Of a stretch of DNA of 64,000 bases, positions 45,322-55,875 are shown one piece after another (position 1 is the stretch's first letter; every line of letters begins with the position of its first letter). This stretch comes from Psychromonas marina (GTDB lineage: Bacteria > Pseudomonadota > Gammaproteobacteria > Enterobacterales > Psychromonadaceae). The notes under the pieces were generated by a model. That model saw nothing but the letters and a program-made list of their open reading frames with translations, searched no databases and was not told the origin of the DNA. The stretch covers positions 1 through 64,000 of the forward strand of contig NZ_BSPQ01000026.1 in NCBI RefSeq assembly GCF_030161115.1, in the 5' to 3' direction. The translations under genes were made by a program, and so were the position numbers.

Positions 45322-46905
45322 TTATAAAGGATACGTGTAAGAAGCTTGGATACCCAATGGAATACCTAATGCCCAGTAAGCCAATAGGAACAGTGTCCAA
45401 CCGATTAACATTGCAATTGAGTAAGGCATCATCATTGACGCTAATGTACCAATACCCGTATTTTTAACGTAACGCTGACAATACACAACTACGAGTGGGA
45501 AGAAGACCATTAGTGGAGAGACGATATTTGAAACAGAATCACCGACACGGTATGCCGCTTGTGATAACTCAGGAGAGATATTCACCGCCATTAACATCGG
45601 TACTAGAATTGGACCAATCAATGCCCATTTAGCAGAAGCTGAACCGACTAATAAGTTAATGAATGCGGTTAATAAGATCATACCAACAATCGTCATCTGA
45701 CCTGGTAAGTCTAAATACTGTAAGAATTGAGCACCGTACAGCGCCAAGATCACACCAATATTTGATTGGCTAAATGCCACCAAAAATTGGGCACAGAAGA
45801 AAGACATTACAATATAACTACCCATGGTGCCCATGGTGTTAGACATCGATTTAATGATATCGTCATTAGTTTTAAACTTACCTACCAAGCGTCCGTAAAC
45901 AACACCAGGAATGATAAATAAGATAAAAATAAGTGGCACAATAGATTGCATAATTGGCGCATCAAATGCAGTTAATTCACCGGTGCTTGAGCGCAGTGCA
46001 GAGCCTTCAGGAATTAATAAACCAACTAAGACAGCAATACCTGCAATCATCGTTAATAAAGCGTATTTAAATGCACGACGTTCATTATCAGTAATCGAAC
46101 CAAGGTTTTCACCCTCTTCAGCATCGTCATCAATTTTGATTTTGCTTAAACGCGGCTCAATAATTTTCTCAGTAACCGCCCAACCAATCAGCACGATCAA
46201 AATTGATGAAAGACCAGTGAAGTAGATGTTTGATAACGGATTAACGATATAAGTAGGATCAAATACTTGTGCTGCTGACTGGGTGAAACCAGCAATTAGC
46301 GGATCGATTCCAGATGGTACAAAGTTTGCGGCAAAACCACCAGATACACCAGCGAAAGCAGCTGCGATACCTACTAGAGGATGACGACCTGCAGCATGGA
46401 AAAGAATACCACCTAATGGGATAACTAATACGTAACCCGCATCAGCGGCTGTATGAGAAACAATAGCTACTAAAATTAACATCGGCGTTAATAATTTAGC
46501 AGGTGTAAAACGTAACATGTTTTTCAGTGCAGTATTAATAAAGCCAGAAGCGTCGGCAACACCAACACCTAACATTGCGACTAATACGATGCCTAGTGGT
46601 GCAAAACCGGTGAAGGTTTTTACCATGTTAGCAAGAAAGTTTGCTAATGCATCGCCAGTTAATTGGTTGTTTACCTCTACACTTGCTTGTGTAATTGGAT
46701 GTACTAATCCAAAAGAAAATTGCGAAAATAGTGCAGATAATCCCCAGACTAATAATAAACCCCAGAAAAAAAGTAACGCTGGATCGGGTACTTTATTACC
46801 TGTTCTTTCGATAAAATTTAAAAAACGATCCATTCCTTTGGATGTGTTTTGCACATTGTCTTCTGTTGAAGTTTGTGCATTTCCATTGATCGCTTGCTTA
46901 CTCAT
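45322..46905 (-). CDS. AbgT family transporter
   Basis: The 527-residue inner-membrane protein has about 11-13 hydrophobic segments and the AbgT pattern: FLNFIERTGNKVPDPALLFF (about 28-47), SHTAADAGYVLVIPLGGILF (about 149-168) and a GGFAANFVPSGIDPLIAG segment. A late PYSIAMLIGWTLFLLAYWAL helix ends it. The family exports or imports p-aminobenzoyl-glutamate and related folate products; some members act as sulfonamide efflux pumps. It is a single gene, outside nif control by any visible site. Confidence 0.88.
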   Translation of the reverse strand: MSKQAINGNAQTSTEDNVQNTSKGMDRFLNFIERTGNKVPDPALLFFWGLLLVWGLSALFSQFSFGLVHPITQASVEVNNQLTGDALANFLANMVKTFTGFAPLGIVLVAMLGVGVADASGFINTALKNMLRFTPAKLLTPMLILVAIVSHTAADAGYVLVIPLGGILFHAAGRHPLVGIAAAFAGVSGGFAANFVPSGIDPLIAGFTQSAAQVFDPTYIVNPLSNIYFTGLSSILIVLIGWAVTEKIIEPRLSKIKIDDDAEEGENLGSITDNERRAFKYALLTMIAGIAVLVGLLIPEGSALRSSTGELTAFDAPIMQSIVPLIFILFIIPGVVYGRLVGKFKTNDDIIKSMSNTMGTMGSYIVMSFFCAQFLVAFSQSNIGVILALYGAQFLQYLDLPGQMTIVGMILLTAFINLLVGSASAKWALIGPILVPMLMAVNISPELSQAAYRVGDSVSNIVSPLMVFFPLVVVYCQRYVKNTGIGTLASMMMPYSIAMLIGWTLFLLAYWALGIPLGIQASYTYPL

Positions 46906-47212
46906 TAAAGCTCCTATTGTTAAGTAGAAAGTTGAATTTTTAAGTTTCCTTTTTAAGGAAATATTATTATGGGTTAAAACTCAACCTCAAAATATGAACC
47001 GCACTTATCCCCTCAGATGCTAGATGTGAGTGAGTTAATAAAGCTGCTCCTGCTGCCTTGATACAGTTCTGTAACACACCTTAATTCAAAAATGGGGCGT
47101 GTGACATAAAAAGATACATCACCTAAAAGTCTAACAATCACTAAAAAAATACAGTTAAACTTAACGTTCTATCAACAACATCTTAATATCGTCATTCTTG
47201 AATTACAGGCAT
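46906..47212. other. Intergenic region between abgT-type gene and rpmE
   Basis: About 300 AT-rich bases hold the leader of the AbgT gene on the minus strand, with an AGGAGC ribosome-binding site just upstream of its start. I see no further gene, strong promoter or inverted repeat. Confidence 0.5.
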
Positions 47213-47239
47213 AAAAAAAGGTACCCGAAGATACCTTTT
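47213..47239 (-). terminator. Terminator of rpmE
   Basis: On the minus strand AAAAGGTA pairs with TACCTTTT around a CTTCGG-type stable loop and runs into a seven-T tract, 22 bases after the rpmE stop. Confidence 0.85.
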
Positions 47240-47260
47240 ATGACGTGCGTTTTACTTTTC

Positions 47261-47473
47261 TTATTTAGAAGAAAGTGAACCGAAACGTTTTTTGAACTTA
47301 TCAATACGACCACCAGTATCAACAACACGTTGAGTACCTGTGTAGAATGGGTGACAAGCACCACAAATGTCTAGAGTAAGATCTTTACAAATTGTTGAGC
47401 CAACTTGTACTACGTTGCCACATGAACAAGTTGCTGTAATTTCTTTGTATTCTGGGTGAATTGCGTTTTTCAT
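47261..47473 (-). CDS. rpmE: 50S ribosomal protein L31
   Basis: Large-subunit ribosomal protein, zinc-binding (C+) form. The 70 residues include [19 protein letters not shown] with a CxC pair and the [14 protein letters not shown] motif (about 35-48), giving the four zinc ligands. The start follows AGAGG. In many related genomes rpmE diverges from priA; here priA lies 14 kb away with nucleoside genes between. Confidence 0.97.
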   Translation of the reverse strand: MKNAIHPEYKEITATCSCGNVVQVGSTICKDLTLDICGACHPFYTGTQRVVDTGGRIDKFKKRFGSLSSK

Positions 47474-47571
47474 TTTGGAAAACCTCTATTGGTCCGTGTC
47501 GCTGCTCAGCTTGATGAACTATTTCATCAACAAAGTACCACACGTATTTATCATAAAAAATTAAGGCGCAA

Positions 47572-47600
47572 ATTATAAACAAGCTTGTGATTAAATACAA
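47572..47600 (-). promoter_or_regulatory. Sigma-70 promoter of rpmE
   Basis: On the minus strand TTGTAT and a perfect TATAAT are separated by 17 bases, about 100 bases upstream of the rpmE start. Spacing and -10 are near-ideal, as expected for a ribosomal protein gene. Confidence 0.65.
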
Positions 47601-47606
47601 CAGCTA

Positions 47607-48971
47607 TTATTTATTGCTTAGCTGTTTTATTGCCAGTGCCAGTAACTGCTCTGGTTGGTAACACTTTTGAACAAGACCTAATTGGCTAGCAGCTGTTGCT
47701 CCCCCCTCATCCTCACAATAGTTGTACAACACACGATAAATCTCAGAAAGATCATTGACCACTTGCATACTGTTTATATTTTTATTGAGGTTGTTATTTA
47801 AATAACAATGATAACTTTCAATAGCAGTGCCCTTTTTAATTTTAAAAGAAGGCGTTGTTTTATATTTACGCGTTATTGAAGAAAAAGCGCCGATCTCATT
47901 ACTAAACCAAATATCATTCCACCACCCTAACGGCTGCCCATTTAGTTTTCCTGCATTGGAAAGAAAAGGTAAAAAATAGAAAACATTAGCGGAGCCATTT
48001 TTAATAGCAGCATAGGATGACATCAACGCTGCAGATCTTAATGTACTTTCATGCTCTATAAAGTGGTCGTGCCGTTGCACATTATCGGTAAACGCTTTTA
48101 ACAGCTGAAAATGGGTATAGGCGACCTTATCCGGGTAGATTGCAGATGACCTCCCTAAGGGTTTTACACTGCCAATGAGTAGTTGTTCAAAATGATTACG
48201 TTTTAAATTGCTTTGATAACGTGCGAGTAATACTGTTTCAATATTATCCGAGTCAATATTCGCCGCCAGTGTATTTGTTGTTTCTTGGTAAACAGCAGCC
48301 TCTGAGATCGCGAGCTTAGTTAAATTGTTACTTTGTAATAAAACATAACCACTCTCTATTTCAACACTAAAAAGATGGTATAAAGCACGTTGGTGATTTA
48401 ACGACAATAATCGCCCCTCACTATGAATTCCTAAATACTCTCTGTTTAACAACTGCAACTCATTAAGGCGGCTAAAATTAGAGAAAATAAGACTTAATTT
48501 ATTGAGATAAAAGTAATATAGGCGCGCTGATAAACCACTCTCTTGAATCGCAGCTTTTACCTCTTTTTTTTCTGTCACTGAGTTTAGTACCTGTTTCAAC
48601 GCATCAATATTTTTGAAATCGGGAAGTGTAAATATCCCTCCGCAATGGGTACACTTTTTGCGTTGCGTCCCCGCAGAGGTAAAACCATGTAGTTTTGAAT
48701 CAGGCGTCGCCATCATAAAATAATAGGGACTGCATTTTTTACACCCCACTACTTTTTGTCCAAACTGCAACTCGAGCTTTTCCGCAATCAAATTTTTAAC
48801 TAGGCTATTGCTTATCCAAGGTGGATTACTACCACAAAGCTCACATTCGATGGAGAGATAACCTAAACGCTCACTTTTCTGAATATAGCTATCACTATTA
48901 CGATTACTGAGACCAAAATTTGCACAGGAAACGGTTTTACAACAGTTAAAGTCTTTAGTGAATTTAAACAT
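47607..48971 (-). CDS. Zinc-ribbon protein, transposase-like, function unknown
   Basis: Not firmly recognised. The 454-residue product has several Cys pairs in its first 120 residues (ECELCG at about 43-48, GCKKCS at about 76-81 and KCTHCGG at about 106-112). The last, following an HGFTSAGTQRK stretch, resembles the zinc ribbon before the helix-turn-helix in IS1/InsA-type transposases. The central part may be a degenerate RNase-H-like domain, but no clear DDE triad is visible, and no terminal inverted repeats flank the gene. A domesticated transposase or regulator is possible. It starts 131 bases or so upstream of the rpmE promoter region. Confidence 0.45.
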   Translation of the reverse strand: MFKFTKDFNCCKTVSCANFGLSNRNSDSYIQKSERLGYLSIECELCGSNPPWISNSLVKNLIAEKLELQFGQKVVGCKKCSPYYFMMATPDSKLHGFTSAGTQRKKCTHCGGIFTLPDFKNIDALKQVLNSVTEKKEVKAAIQESGLSARLYYFYLNKLSLIFSNFSRLNELQLLNREYLGIHSEGRLLSLNHQRALYHLFSVEIESGYVLLQSNNLTKLAISEAAVYQETTNTLAANIDSDNIETVLLARYQSNLKRNHFEQLLIGSVKPLGRSSAIYPDKVAYTHFQLLKAFTDNVQRHDHFIEHESTLRSAALMSSYAAIKNGSANVFYFLPFLSNAGKLNGQPLGWWNDIWFSNEIGAFSSITRKYKTTPSFKIKKGTAIESYHCYLNNNLNKNINSMQVVNDLSEIYRVLYNYCEDEGGATAASQLGLVQKCYQPEQLLALAIKQLSNK

Positions 48972-49663
48972 CAGTGATTCCTAGTTGATTGAGGCCAATA
49001 AATATATCAAAGGGAGTAAGAAAACAATGTTAAATAAAGCGTAAGTCATCTCAATTACGCTTAACTAAGCCAATACCGCAATGAGGCTATGTGAATAAGG
49101 TAATCATTCTATTTAAAATACCTACACTGTAAAGGAAAGGCCTATTTAGCAAATTAACCAACTAACTTCACCTTGCCACAGTTAAACGATAAACAACTTG
49201 CCCCATAAAATTTATCTGAAATAGCAATCAAACACCTACCCTTTACCCCGTAAAAATAAAATTAATAACAAAATAATAAACATAACCTATTGAGCAATAT
49301 CATCTAGCTTAATACAAACAAGAAATAAACCACACATTTTGTTAACGACAGTAAATTTAATGAAATAAATATCGTTTATTAGATCTAGATCACTATTCTA
49401 GACATGGTAAATATTTAGACTCTGCGCAATTTGAAAATAGCAAAATTTAAAACATCTTAAAGTGAACAAAGGTCACCATTCAATAATTTTTTTGGTGCTT
49501 ATTATGTAAGCTATTTTCGTTTTTAAACTCATAGCGGGCTTGCTCGCAATTATTGTATCTATATAGGTGCTTTCTCTATCAACGTCTATTAGTGGATATT
49601 TTATATAAACGCACTTACGTTTATATCTACTAACAGTAACTAACATAAAGAAAGGGCTAAATA
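48972..49663. other. Long AT-rich region upstream of tal
   Basis: About 690 bases without a credible gene. It must hold the promoter of the nucleoside cluster, but I could not fix a -35/-10 pair or a CRP/CytR site with confidence. The only clear structure is a 9-bp inverted repeat, ATATAAACG/CGTTTATAT, at 49603-49626, 37 bases before the tal start, which could be an operator. Confidence 0.5.
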
Positions 49664-50614
49664 ATGGACAATAAACTAGAGCAGTTACGTAACGTCACCA
49701 TGGTTGTTGCTGATACCGGTGATATTGAAGCGATTAAACGTTACCAGCCACAGGATGCAACGACTAATCCATCGTTGATTTTAAAGGCATCTAAAATAAG
49801 TGCTTATGCGCCGTTAATTGATAATGCAATAGCCTATGCAAAAGCACAGAGTGATCAGCAAGCACAGCAAATTGCTGATAGCTGCGATATGTTAGCGGTG
49901 AATATCGGTAAAGAGATTTTAAATATTATACCGGGCCGTGTTTCAACAGAGGTAGATGCAAAACTCTCTTATGATACCCGGGCAAGCGTAGATAAAGCAC
50001 GTAAATTAGTTAGCCTATATAACCAAGCAGGCATTAAAAACGAGCGCATATTAATAAAATTAGCAGCGACTTGGGAAGGCATTCGTGCTGCTGAGATTTT
50101 AGAAAAAGAGGGGGTTAACTGTAACCTAACCTTACTTTTTTCTTTTGCACAAGCGCAAGCAAGTGCAGAAGCGGGTGTTTACCTTATCTCTCCTTTTGTT
50201 GGTCGCATTATGGATTGGTATAAGCACCAACAAGGACAAGACTTTACACCTGAAAATGACCCAGGCGTTAAGTCAGTAACGAATATTTACAACTACTACA
50301 AAACACATGGCTACAAGACCGTAGTGATGGGAGCAAGTTTTAGAAATACAGGTGAAATCCTACAGTTGGCTGGTTGTGATCGTTTAACAATTAGCCCTGA
50401 ACTTTTAAAAACACTAAGTGAAACAGAAGGGGAAGTCATAACGCACTTAAACGACACAGTAGCATTAACTGATAAACCAGAGGCGTTAACACATGCGCAA
50501 TTTTTATGGGCACACAACCAAGATGCAATGGCAGTAGAGAAGCTAGCAGAAGGTATCCGTAATTTTGCAATTGACCAGACCACCTTAGAAGAGATGATTA
50601 AAAGTCGTCTTTAA
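49664..50614 (+). CDS. tal: Transaldolase
   Basis: Transfers a dihydroxyacetone unit between sugar phosphates in the non-oxidative pentose phosphate pathway. The 316-residue product matches TalA/TalB length and shows the [12 protein letters not shown] stretch (about 31-42) and the Schiff-base lysine in [16 protein letters not shown] (about 128-143). At the head of a nucleoside cluster it would channel ribose-5-phosphate released by deoB into glycolysis. nupC follows after 41 bases. Confidence 0.95.
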   Translation: MDNKLEQLRNVTMVVADTGDIEAIKRYQPQDATTNPSLILKASKISAYAPLIDNAIAYAKAQSDQQAQQIADSCDMLAVNIGKEILNIIPGRVSTEVDAKLSYDTRASVDKARKLVSLYNQAGIKNERILIKLAATWEGIRAAEILEKEGVNCNLTLLFSFAQAQASAEAGVYLISPFVGRIMDWYKHQQGQDFTPENDPGVKSVTNIYNYYKTHGYKTVVMGASFRNTGEILQLAGCDRLTISPELLKTLSETEGEVITHLNDTVALTDKPEALTHAQFLWAHNQDAMAVEKLAEGIRNFAIDQTTLEEMIKSRL

Positions 50615-50655
50615 AAAATTTCAAACCAAACCATCAATAAAAACGGAGTAGTAAA

Positions 50656-51918
50656 ATGCACATTTTAATGGGCTTAGTAGGGATTATCTCCCTTATTTTA
50701 ATCGCGGTTATTTTTTCTAATAATCGTAAAGCAATCAACTTAAGGACTGTTGGTGGTGCGTTTGCCATCCAAGTTGCGATTGCGGCATTTGTTATGTTAA
50801 CCCCTTTCGGCGCAAGTATCCTTGGCTCGTTAACAGCAGGTGTGCAAGTTGTTATTGATAGTGCAAATGCTGGTATCGAATTTGTATTTGGTGGCTTAGT
50901 ATCAAATACGATGTTTGAAGTATTTGGCGGTGGCGGTTTTGTCTTTGCATTCCGTGTACTACCAATTATCATTTTCTTTGCCGCATTTATGGGCGTACTT
51001 TACCATCTACGCATCATGCAATTTGTTATCAAGATTTTTGGTGGCGCATTACAGAAATTACTTGGTACAAGCCGTACTGAATCAATGGCGGCAGCAGCTA
51101 ACGTTTTTGTTGGTCAGACTGAAGCACCACTTGTGGTTAAACCGTACATTAAAAATATGACTCAATCAGAGCTATTTGCAGTAATGTGTGGTGGTCTAGC
51201 ATCAGTAGCAGGTTCGGTTTTAGTAGGTTATGCATCACTTGGCGTAAGTCTAGAGTACCTAATCGCAGCATCATTTATGGCTGCACCGGGTGGTCTATTA
51301 ATGGCTAAAATTCTATACCCAGAAACTGAAGCTGCAAAAGATGAACGTCTTGAAGACGAAGAAGCAGAAGCTGAAGATAAACCAATTAATGTCATTGATG
51401 CTGCAGCATCGGGTGCATCATCTGGTCTACAGTTAGCACTTAACGTGGGTGCAATGTTAATCGCTTTCATCGCACTGATTGCTCTGCTTAACGGTATGTT
51501 AGCTGCATTTGGTAATGTGTTTGGTTTAGAAGCATTATCATTACAACAAATCCTTGGTTACCTGTTCTCTCCTTTTGCCTTCTTAATGGGTGTGCCATGG
51601 TCTGAAGCACAAACAGTAGGTAGCTTACTAGGTCAAAAACTAGTACTAAATGAATTTGTTGCTTACATCGATTTTGTTGGTGTGAAAGAGACACTGAGCG
51701 AACATTCACAAGTAATTGTTACTGTTGCGTTATGTGGTTTTGCAAATCTATCTTCACTGGCAATTTTGCTAGGTGGTTTAGGTGTGCTTGCACCATCACG
51801 TCGTTCAGATATTGCGAATATGGGTCTTAAAGCAATTCTTGCTGGTACGCTTTCTAACTTCATGAGCGCAACGCTGGTTGGTATTTTCTTCGCACTTAGC
51901 GCGACAGCCATCGTTTAA
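50656..51918 (+). CDS. nupC: Concentrative nucleoside transporter NupC
   Basis: Inner-membrane symporter importing nucleosides with protons or sodium. The 420-residue product has about nine or ten membrane segments. It carries the CNT family motifs [17 protein letters not shown] (about 91-107), [14 protein letters not shown] (about 152-165) and the late [17 protein letters not shown] (about 357-373). An acidic, charged loop (about 225-248) splits the two halves. It is followed by a strong terminator. Confidence 0.95.
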   Translation: MHILMGLVGIISLILIAVIFSNNRKAINLRTVGGAFAIQVAIAAFVMLTPFGASILGSLTAGVQVVIDSANAGIEFVFGGLVSNTMFEVFGGGGFVFAFRVLPIIIFFAAFMGVLYHLRIMQFVIKIFGGALQKLLGTSRTESMAAAANVFVGQTEAPLVVKPYIKNMTQSELFAVMCGGLASVAGSVLVGYASLGVSLEYLIAASFMAAPGGLLMAKILYPETEAAKDERLEDEEAEAEDKPINVIDAAASGASSGLQLALNVGAMLIAFIALIALLNGMLAAFGNVFGLEALSLQQILGYLFSPFAFLMGVPWSEAQTVGSLLGQKLVLNEFVAYIDFVGVKETLSEHSQVIVTVALCGFANLSSLAILLGGLGVLAPSRRSDIANMGLKAILAGTLSNFMSATLVGIFFALSATAIV

Positions 51919-51930
51919 TAATCAATATAA

Positions 51931-51956
51931 GCCACTACTTCAGTAGTGGCTTTTTT
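51931..51956 (+). terminator. Terminator between nupC and deoC
   Basis: GCCACTAC and GTAGTGGC form a perfect 8-bp stem around TTCA, followed by six Ts. It splits tal-nupC from deoCB, although read-through is possible since the genes are functionally linked. Confidence 0.92.
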
Positions 51957-51992
51957 ATAAACAACTTCGAGCCAAAGAATAGGAGCTAAACA

Positions 51993-52766
51993 ATGCATAC
52001 ACTACAACATGTAGCAAAAGAATCCATTTCATTAATGGATTTAACCACATTAAATGATGACGATACGGATGCAAAAGTTATTCAGTTATGCACGGATGCA
52101 AAAACTAAAGCAGGTGATACAGCCGCAGTTTGTATCTACCCACGCTTCATTCCTATTGCTCGCAAAACATTAGCATTGCAAAACAGTGCATCAATCAAAA
52201 TTGCCACCGTGACTAATTTCCCACACGGTAACGATGATCTTGATATTGCTTTTGCAGAAACACGTGCAGCGGTTGCTTATGGCGCCGATGAAGTTGACGT
52301 GGTTTTCCCCTACCGTGCACTTATTGCCGGTAATAGCGAAATTGGCGCACAGATGATTGCAGGTTGTCGTGCAATTTGTGGTGCGAAGGTTTGCTTAAAA
52401 GTGATCATTGAAACCGGCGAATTAAAAACCGATGCTCTGATCAAACAAGCCAGCGATATTTGTATCGCAGCAGGCGCAGATTTTATTAAAACATCAACAG
52501 GTAAAGTACCTGTTAATGCAACACTTGAAGCAACAAAAGTGATGCTAGAGTCTATTAAAGACTCAGGTAAAGACGTTGGTTTTAAAGCCGCAGGTGGCGT
52601 AAAAGACGCACCTACTGCAGCTCAATACCTACAGATGGCACGCGATATTATGGGTGATGACTGGGTAAATACGGATCACTTCCGTTTTGGCGCTTCAAGT
52701 TTACTAGTAAGCTTATTAAATGAACTAAACTTAACGGATCAAGTGGCTGCAAAAGGAGCTTACTAA
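51993..52766 (+). CDS. deoC: Deoxyribose-phosphate aldolase DeoC
   Basis: Splits deoxyribose-5-phosphate into acetaldehyde and glyceraldehyde-3-phosphate. The 257-residue product has [13 protein letters not shown] (about 47-59), the Schiff-base lysine region [16 protein letters not shown] (about 165-180) and [14 protein letters not shown] (about 195-208), typical of the class I aldolase. Its stop overlaps the deoB start by one base, so translation is coupled. Confidence 0.97.
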   Translation: MHTLQHVAKESISLMDLTTLNDDDTDAKVIQLCTDAKTKAGDTAAVCIYPRFIPIARKTLALQNSASIKIATVTNFPHGNDDLDIAFAETRAAVAYGADEVDVVFPYRALIAGNSEIGAQMIAGCRAICGAKVCLKVIIETGELKTDALIKQASDICIAAGADFIKTSTGKVPVNATLEATKVMLESIKDSGKDVGFKAAGGVKDAPTAAQYLQMARDIMGDDWVNTDHFRFGASSLLVSLLNELNLTDQVAAKGAY

Positions 52767-54010
52767 TGAAACGTACCGTTATTTTATTATTGGATTCATT
52801 TGGTATTGGTGGCGCAGCTGATGCGCACACCTTCAAAGGCACAAATGCCGATGGCAGCACCTTTGATGATACCGGTTCAAATACCCTAGGGCATATTGCT
52901 AAAGCCTGCTTTGAGGGAAAAGCTGAAGAGGGTCGTAGTGGCACACTTCATATACCTAACCTTAATAAATTAGGTTTTGGTCAAGCATGTTTTGAAAGCT
53001 CTGGTTTATATCCAGCAGGCTGTGATGAGAGCGTGACGCCTATCGCTGCTTACGGTTATGCGAAAGAACTTTCGACGGGGAAAGATACCTCAAGTGGTCA
53101 CTGGGAAATTGCTGGTGTACCAGTACTGTTTGATTGGGGATATTTCTCTGACAAACAAAACAGCTTTCCACAATCTCTTCTTGATGAGTTGGTAAAACGT
53201 GCAGACTTACCGGGTTACTTAGGTAACTGTCACTCATCGGGCACCGTGATTCTTGAACAGTTAGGTGAAGAACATCTAAAAACCGGTAAACCTATCTTTT
53301 ATACCTCTGCCGATAGTGTTTTCCAGATTGCTTGTCATGAAGAGAGCTTTGGCCTTGAACGCTTATACAAGCTATGTGAATTAGCGCGTGAATTAGTCGA
53401 TGAATATAATATCGGTCGCGTTATCGCACGCCCTTTCTTAGGAACAGAAGCAAGTAACTTCACTCGTTCAGTTAATCGTCACGATTACTCTGTTACCCCA
53501 CCTTCAGCAACCCTGCTTGATAATATGAAAGCCAATGGTGGTGAAGTGGTGAGTATCGGCAAAATTGCGGATATTTTTGCAGAACAAGGCATCACTAAAG
53601 CGACCAAAGCGTTTGGTGTCGATGGTCTATTTGATGCCAGTTTAGCAGAGCTTAAACTCGCTCAAGATAACACCATTATTTTCACCAACTTTGTTAACTT
53701 TGATGCCGACTTTGGCCATCGACGTAACATCTCAGGTTATGCAGCCGCATTAGAGTATTTCGATACTCGACTACCAGAGATGCTGGAATTATTAGGTGAA
53801 GACGATCTATTAGTACTGACCGCCGATCATGGTTGTGACCCAACATGGCCGGGTACCGATCATACACGCGAACATATCCCTGCTATTTTCTATGGGAAAA
53901 AAGTGCCAGCGGGCTCCGTGGGACTACGTGATACCTTTGCAGATATTGGCCAAACGATTGCTGATTTTCACGCTCTACCAGCGCTGAAATACGGTACAAA
54001 GGTCTTTTAA
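52766..54010 (+). CDS. deoB: Phosphopentomutase DeoB
   Basis: Interconverts (deoxy)ribose-1- and -5-phosphate, linking the phosphorylases to DeoC and the pentose pathway. The 414-residue product has the alkaline-phosphatase-superfamily metal sites: [15 protein letters not shown] near the N-terminus (about 6-20), [13 protein letters not shown] (about 106-118) and the C-terminal [20 protein letters not shown] (about 351-370). It starts after AAAAGGAG. Confidence 0.97.
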   Translation: MKRTVILLLDSFGIGGAADAHTFKGTNADGSTFDDTGSNTLGHIAKACFEGKAEEGRSGTLHIPNLNKLGFGQACFESSGLYPAGCDESVTPIAAYGYAKELSTGKDTSSGHWEIAGVPVLFDWGYFSDKQNSFPQSLLDELVKRADLPGYLGNCHSSGTVILEQLGEEHLKTGKPIFYTSADSVFQIACHEESFGLERLYKLCELARELVDEYNIGRVIARPFLGTEASNFTRSVNRHDYSVTPPSATLLDNMKANGGEVVSIGKIADIFAEQGITKATKAFGVDGLFDASLAELKLAQDNTIIFTNFVNFDADFGHRRNISGYAAALEYFDTRLPEMLELLGEDDLLVLTADHGCDPTWPGTDHTREHIPAIFYGKKVPAGSVGLRDTFADIGQTIADFHALPALKYGTKVF

Positions 54011-54028
54011 ATATACACATTTAGAACA

Positions 54029-54053
54029 ATAGCGTAAGTAAAACTTACGCTAT
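54029..54053 (+). other. Hairpin after deoB
   Basis: ATAGCGTAAGT and ACTTACGCTAT form a perfect 11-bp stem around a three-base loop. No T tract follows, so it may stabilise the upstream RNA or only pause transcription before deoD. Confidence 0.5.
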
Positions 54054-54128
54054 ATTAATGCAATCTAAAAACTGTTTTTTGGTTGTTTTCAAACAAAAAC
54101 TTAATTGCTTAACTTGGAGATTTATATC

Positions 54129-54839
54129 ATGGCTACACCTCATATCAATGCTGAAAATGGTGCATTTGCAGAAACAGTTTTAATGCCTGGTGATCCACTA
54201 CGCGCTAAATATATTGCTGAAAACTTTTTAGATGATGCGGTAGAAGTAACAAACGTACGCAACATGTTAGGTTTCACTGGTACTTACAAAGGTAAACGCC
54301 TTTCTGTTATGGGCAGCGGCATGGGCATCCCTTCTTGCTCGATCTACGCAACAGAGTTATTCCGTGAATACGGCGTACAGAACATCATCCGCGTAGGCAG
54401 CTGTGGCGCAGTTAGTCGAGACATTAAAATCCGTGACGTGATCATCGGCATGGGTGCTTCAACAGATTCAAAAGCAAACCGTATCCGTTTTGCAGGCCAC
54501 GATTTTGCAGCAATCGCAAGCTATGACCTATTAGCAAAAACAGTCAATGCCGCTAAACAACATAACATCGATGTGCATGTTGGTAACATCTTCTCTGCTG
54601 ATACATTTTACACGCCAGAGCCAGAAGTATTCGACACATTAGAAAAATACAACATTTTAGGTGTAGAGATGGAAGCGGCAGGCCTATACGGCGTTGCAGC
54701 AGAAGAAGGCAAAAATGCAATGTGTATCTTAACGGTATCGGATCATATCCGTACTGGTGAGAAAGTAAGTTCTGACGATCGTCAAACGAGCTTTAACGAG
54801 ATGTTAGTGATTGCCCTTGATGCGGCCATTGCTGAATAA
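54129..54839 (+). CDS. deoD: Purine nucleoside phosphorylase DeoD
   Basis: Cleaves purine (deoxy)nucleosides with phosphate to give the base and pentose-1-phosphate. The 236-residue product begins [20 protein letters not shown], followed by [16 protein letters not shown] and the active-site [18 protein letters not shown] (about 177-194), with SDHIRTGE near the end, matching the hexameric enzyme. The ATG at 54129 follows TTGGAG; an upstream in-frame codon at 54105 is rejected. Confidence 0.97.
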   Translation: MATPHINAENGAFAETVLMPGDPLRAKYIAENFLDDAVEVTNVRNMLGFTGTYKGKRLSVMGSGMGIPSCSIYATELFREYGVQNIIRVGSCGAVSRDIKIRDVIIGMGASTDSKANRIRFAGHDFAAIASYDLLAKTVNAAKQHNIDVHVGNIFSADTFYTPEPEVFDTLEKYNILGVEMEAAGLYGVAAEEGKNAMCILTVSDHIRTGEKVSSDDRQTSFNEMLVIALDAAIAE

Positions 54840-54894
54840 GAATTTCGAAGCGAACGCTTTGAAGTATACATTTCGGAAAAGATTTTCGAAATAA

Positions 54895-54920
54895 TAACGA
54901 CATATTAACCTATGTCGTTA
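54895..54920 (+). other. Hairpin between deoD and the Tsx-like gene
   Basis: TAACGACATA and TATGTCGTTA form a perfect 10-bp stem around six bases. The next bases are not T-rich, so this is not a standard terminator. Confidence 0.5.
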
Positions 54921-55009
54921 ATGGACAATAAAATTTAAAAACAAGATGCACGAACTATGTAGTTCAAAGTGTACTTACTTAAAAACCATGGAAAACAAAG
55001 GAAGAAAAA

Positions 55010-55792
55010 ATGAAAAAATCAATGATTGCAGCGGGTTTACTAGCAGCTGGTACAACCTCTGCATTTGCAGCTGATTATACTGACGGCGAATTGCGTAAAA
55101 ACGATTACAGTTTCATGCAAGCGAACTTAATGTACGCAGTAGATGAATTACCAGGCGGATCTTCGCATGATTACCTAGAGCTTGAGTTTGGTGGTCGTGC
55201 AGGGATTATCGATTACTACGGTTACGCTGATGTATTTAACATCACAGGTAGCGATAGTTCAGATAAATATGAAGAAGAAAAAATCTTTATTAAATTTGCA
55301 CCACGTATCTCACTTGATGGTCTTTTCCAAACTGATTTATCAGCAGGTCCATTACAAGAGCTATACATTGCAACATTGTTTAACTGGAGCGGTAACAGTG
55401 GTGTAAATAACTCATTTTGGGGCCTAGGTTCAGACATCAACATCCCTTGGTTAGGTAAAACAGGTTTAAATGTATACGGTCTTTACGACTTAAATGAGCG
55501 TGATTGGAACGGTTACCAAGTTTCAGCTAACTGGTTCAAACCTTTCCACTTCTTTGAAAATGGTAGTTTCTTATCTTACCAAGGTTACATCGATTACCAA
55601 TTTGGTATGGAAGATAAATATGCAGAAACAAGTAATGGTGGGGCTATGTTTAATGGTCTTTACTGGCATACCGATAACTTTTCTTTAGGTTACGGCTTAA
55701 AAGCATATAACAATATATACGGCATTGAAGATAGCAGTGACTTTAAATCTTCAGGATTTGCACACTACTTTTCTGCAACTTACAAGTTCTAA
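55010..55792 (+). CDS. Outer-membrane nucleoside channel, Tsx/OmpK type
   Basis: The 260-residue product has a signal peptide (MKKSMIAAGLLAAGTTSAFA, cleaved before ADY). It then shows the Tsx/OmpK pattern, with a DYSFMQANLMYAVDELPGGS start, LELEFGGRAGIIDYYGYADV and aromatic-rich beta strands ending in HYFSATYKF with a terminal phenylalanine. It forms a 12-strand barrel and, given its place among deo genes, most likely admits nucleosides. In vibrios the homologue OmpK is a phage receptor. It is followed by a terminator. Confidence 0.88.
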   Translation: MKKSMIAAGLLAAGTTSAFAADYTDGELRKNDYSFMQANLMYAVDELPGGSSHDYLELEFGGRAGIIDYYGYADVFNITGSDSSDKYEEEKIFIKFAPRISLDGLFQTDLSAGPLQELYIATLFNWSGNSGVNNSFWGLGSDINIPWLGKTGLNVYGLYDLNERDWNGYQVSANWFKPFHFFENGSFLSYQGYIDYQFGMEDKYAETSNGGAMFNGLYWHTDNFSLGYGLKAYNNIYGIEDSSDFKSSGFAHYFSATYKF

Positions 55793-55817
55793 ACAGTTCC
55801 TAAGTTAATTAATATTG

Positions 55818-55860
55818 TGGCGACTTAGGAGACGAAAGGCTTTTAAGTCGCCATTTTTTT
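55818..55860 (+). terminator. Terminator after the Tsx-like gene
   Basis: TGGCGACTT and AAGTCGCCA form a 9-bp stem around an 18-base loop, followed by seven Ts. It separates the porin from deoA. Confidence 0.85.
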
Positions 55861-55875
55861 ATAGGGGTTAAAAAG

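Noticed and set aside
48972-49663. A CRP site upstream of tal (GTGA...TCAC near 49462-49476)
   Set aside because: The half-sites are seven bases apart rather than six, so the match is not convincing.
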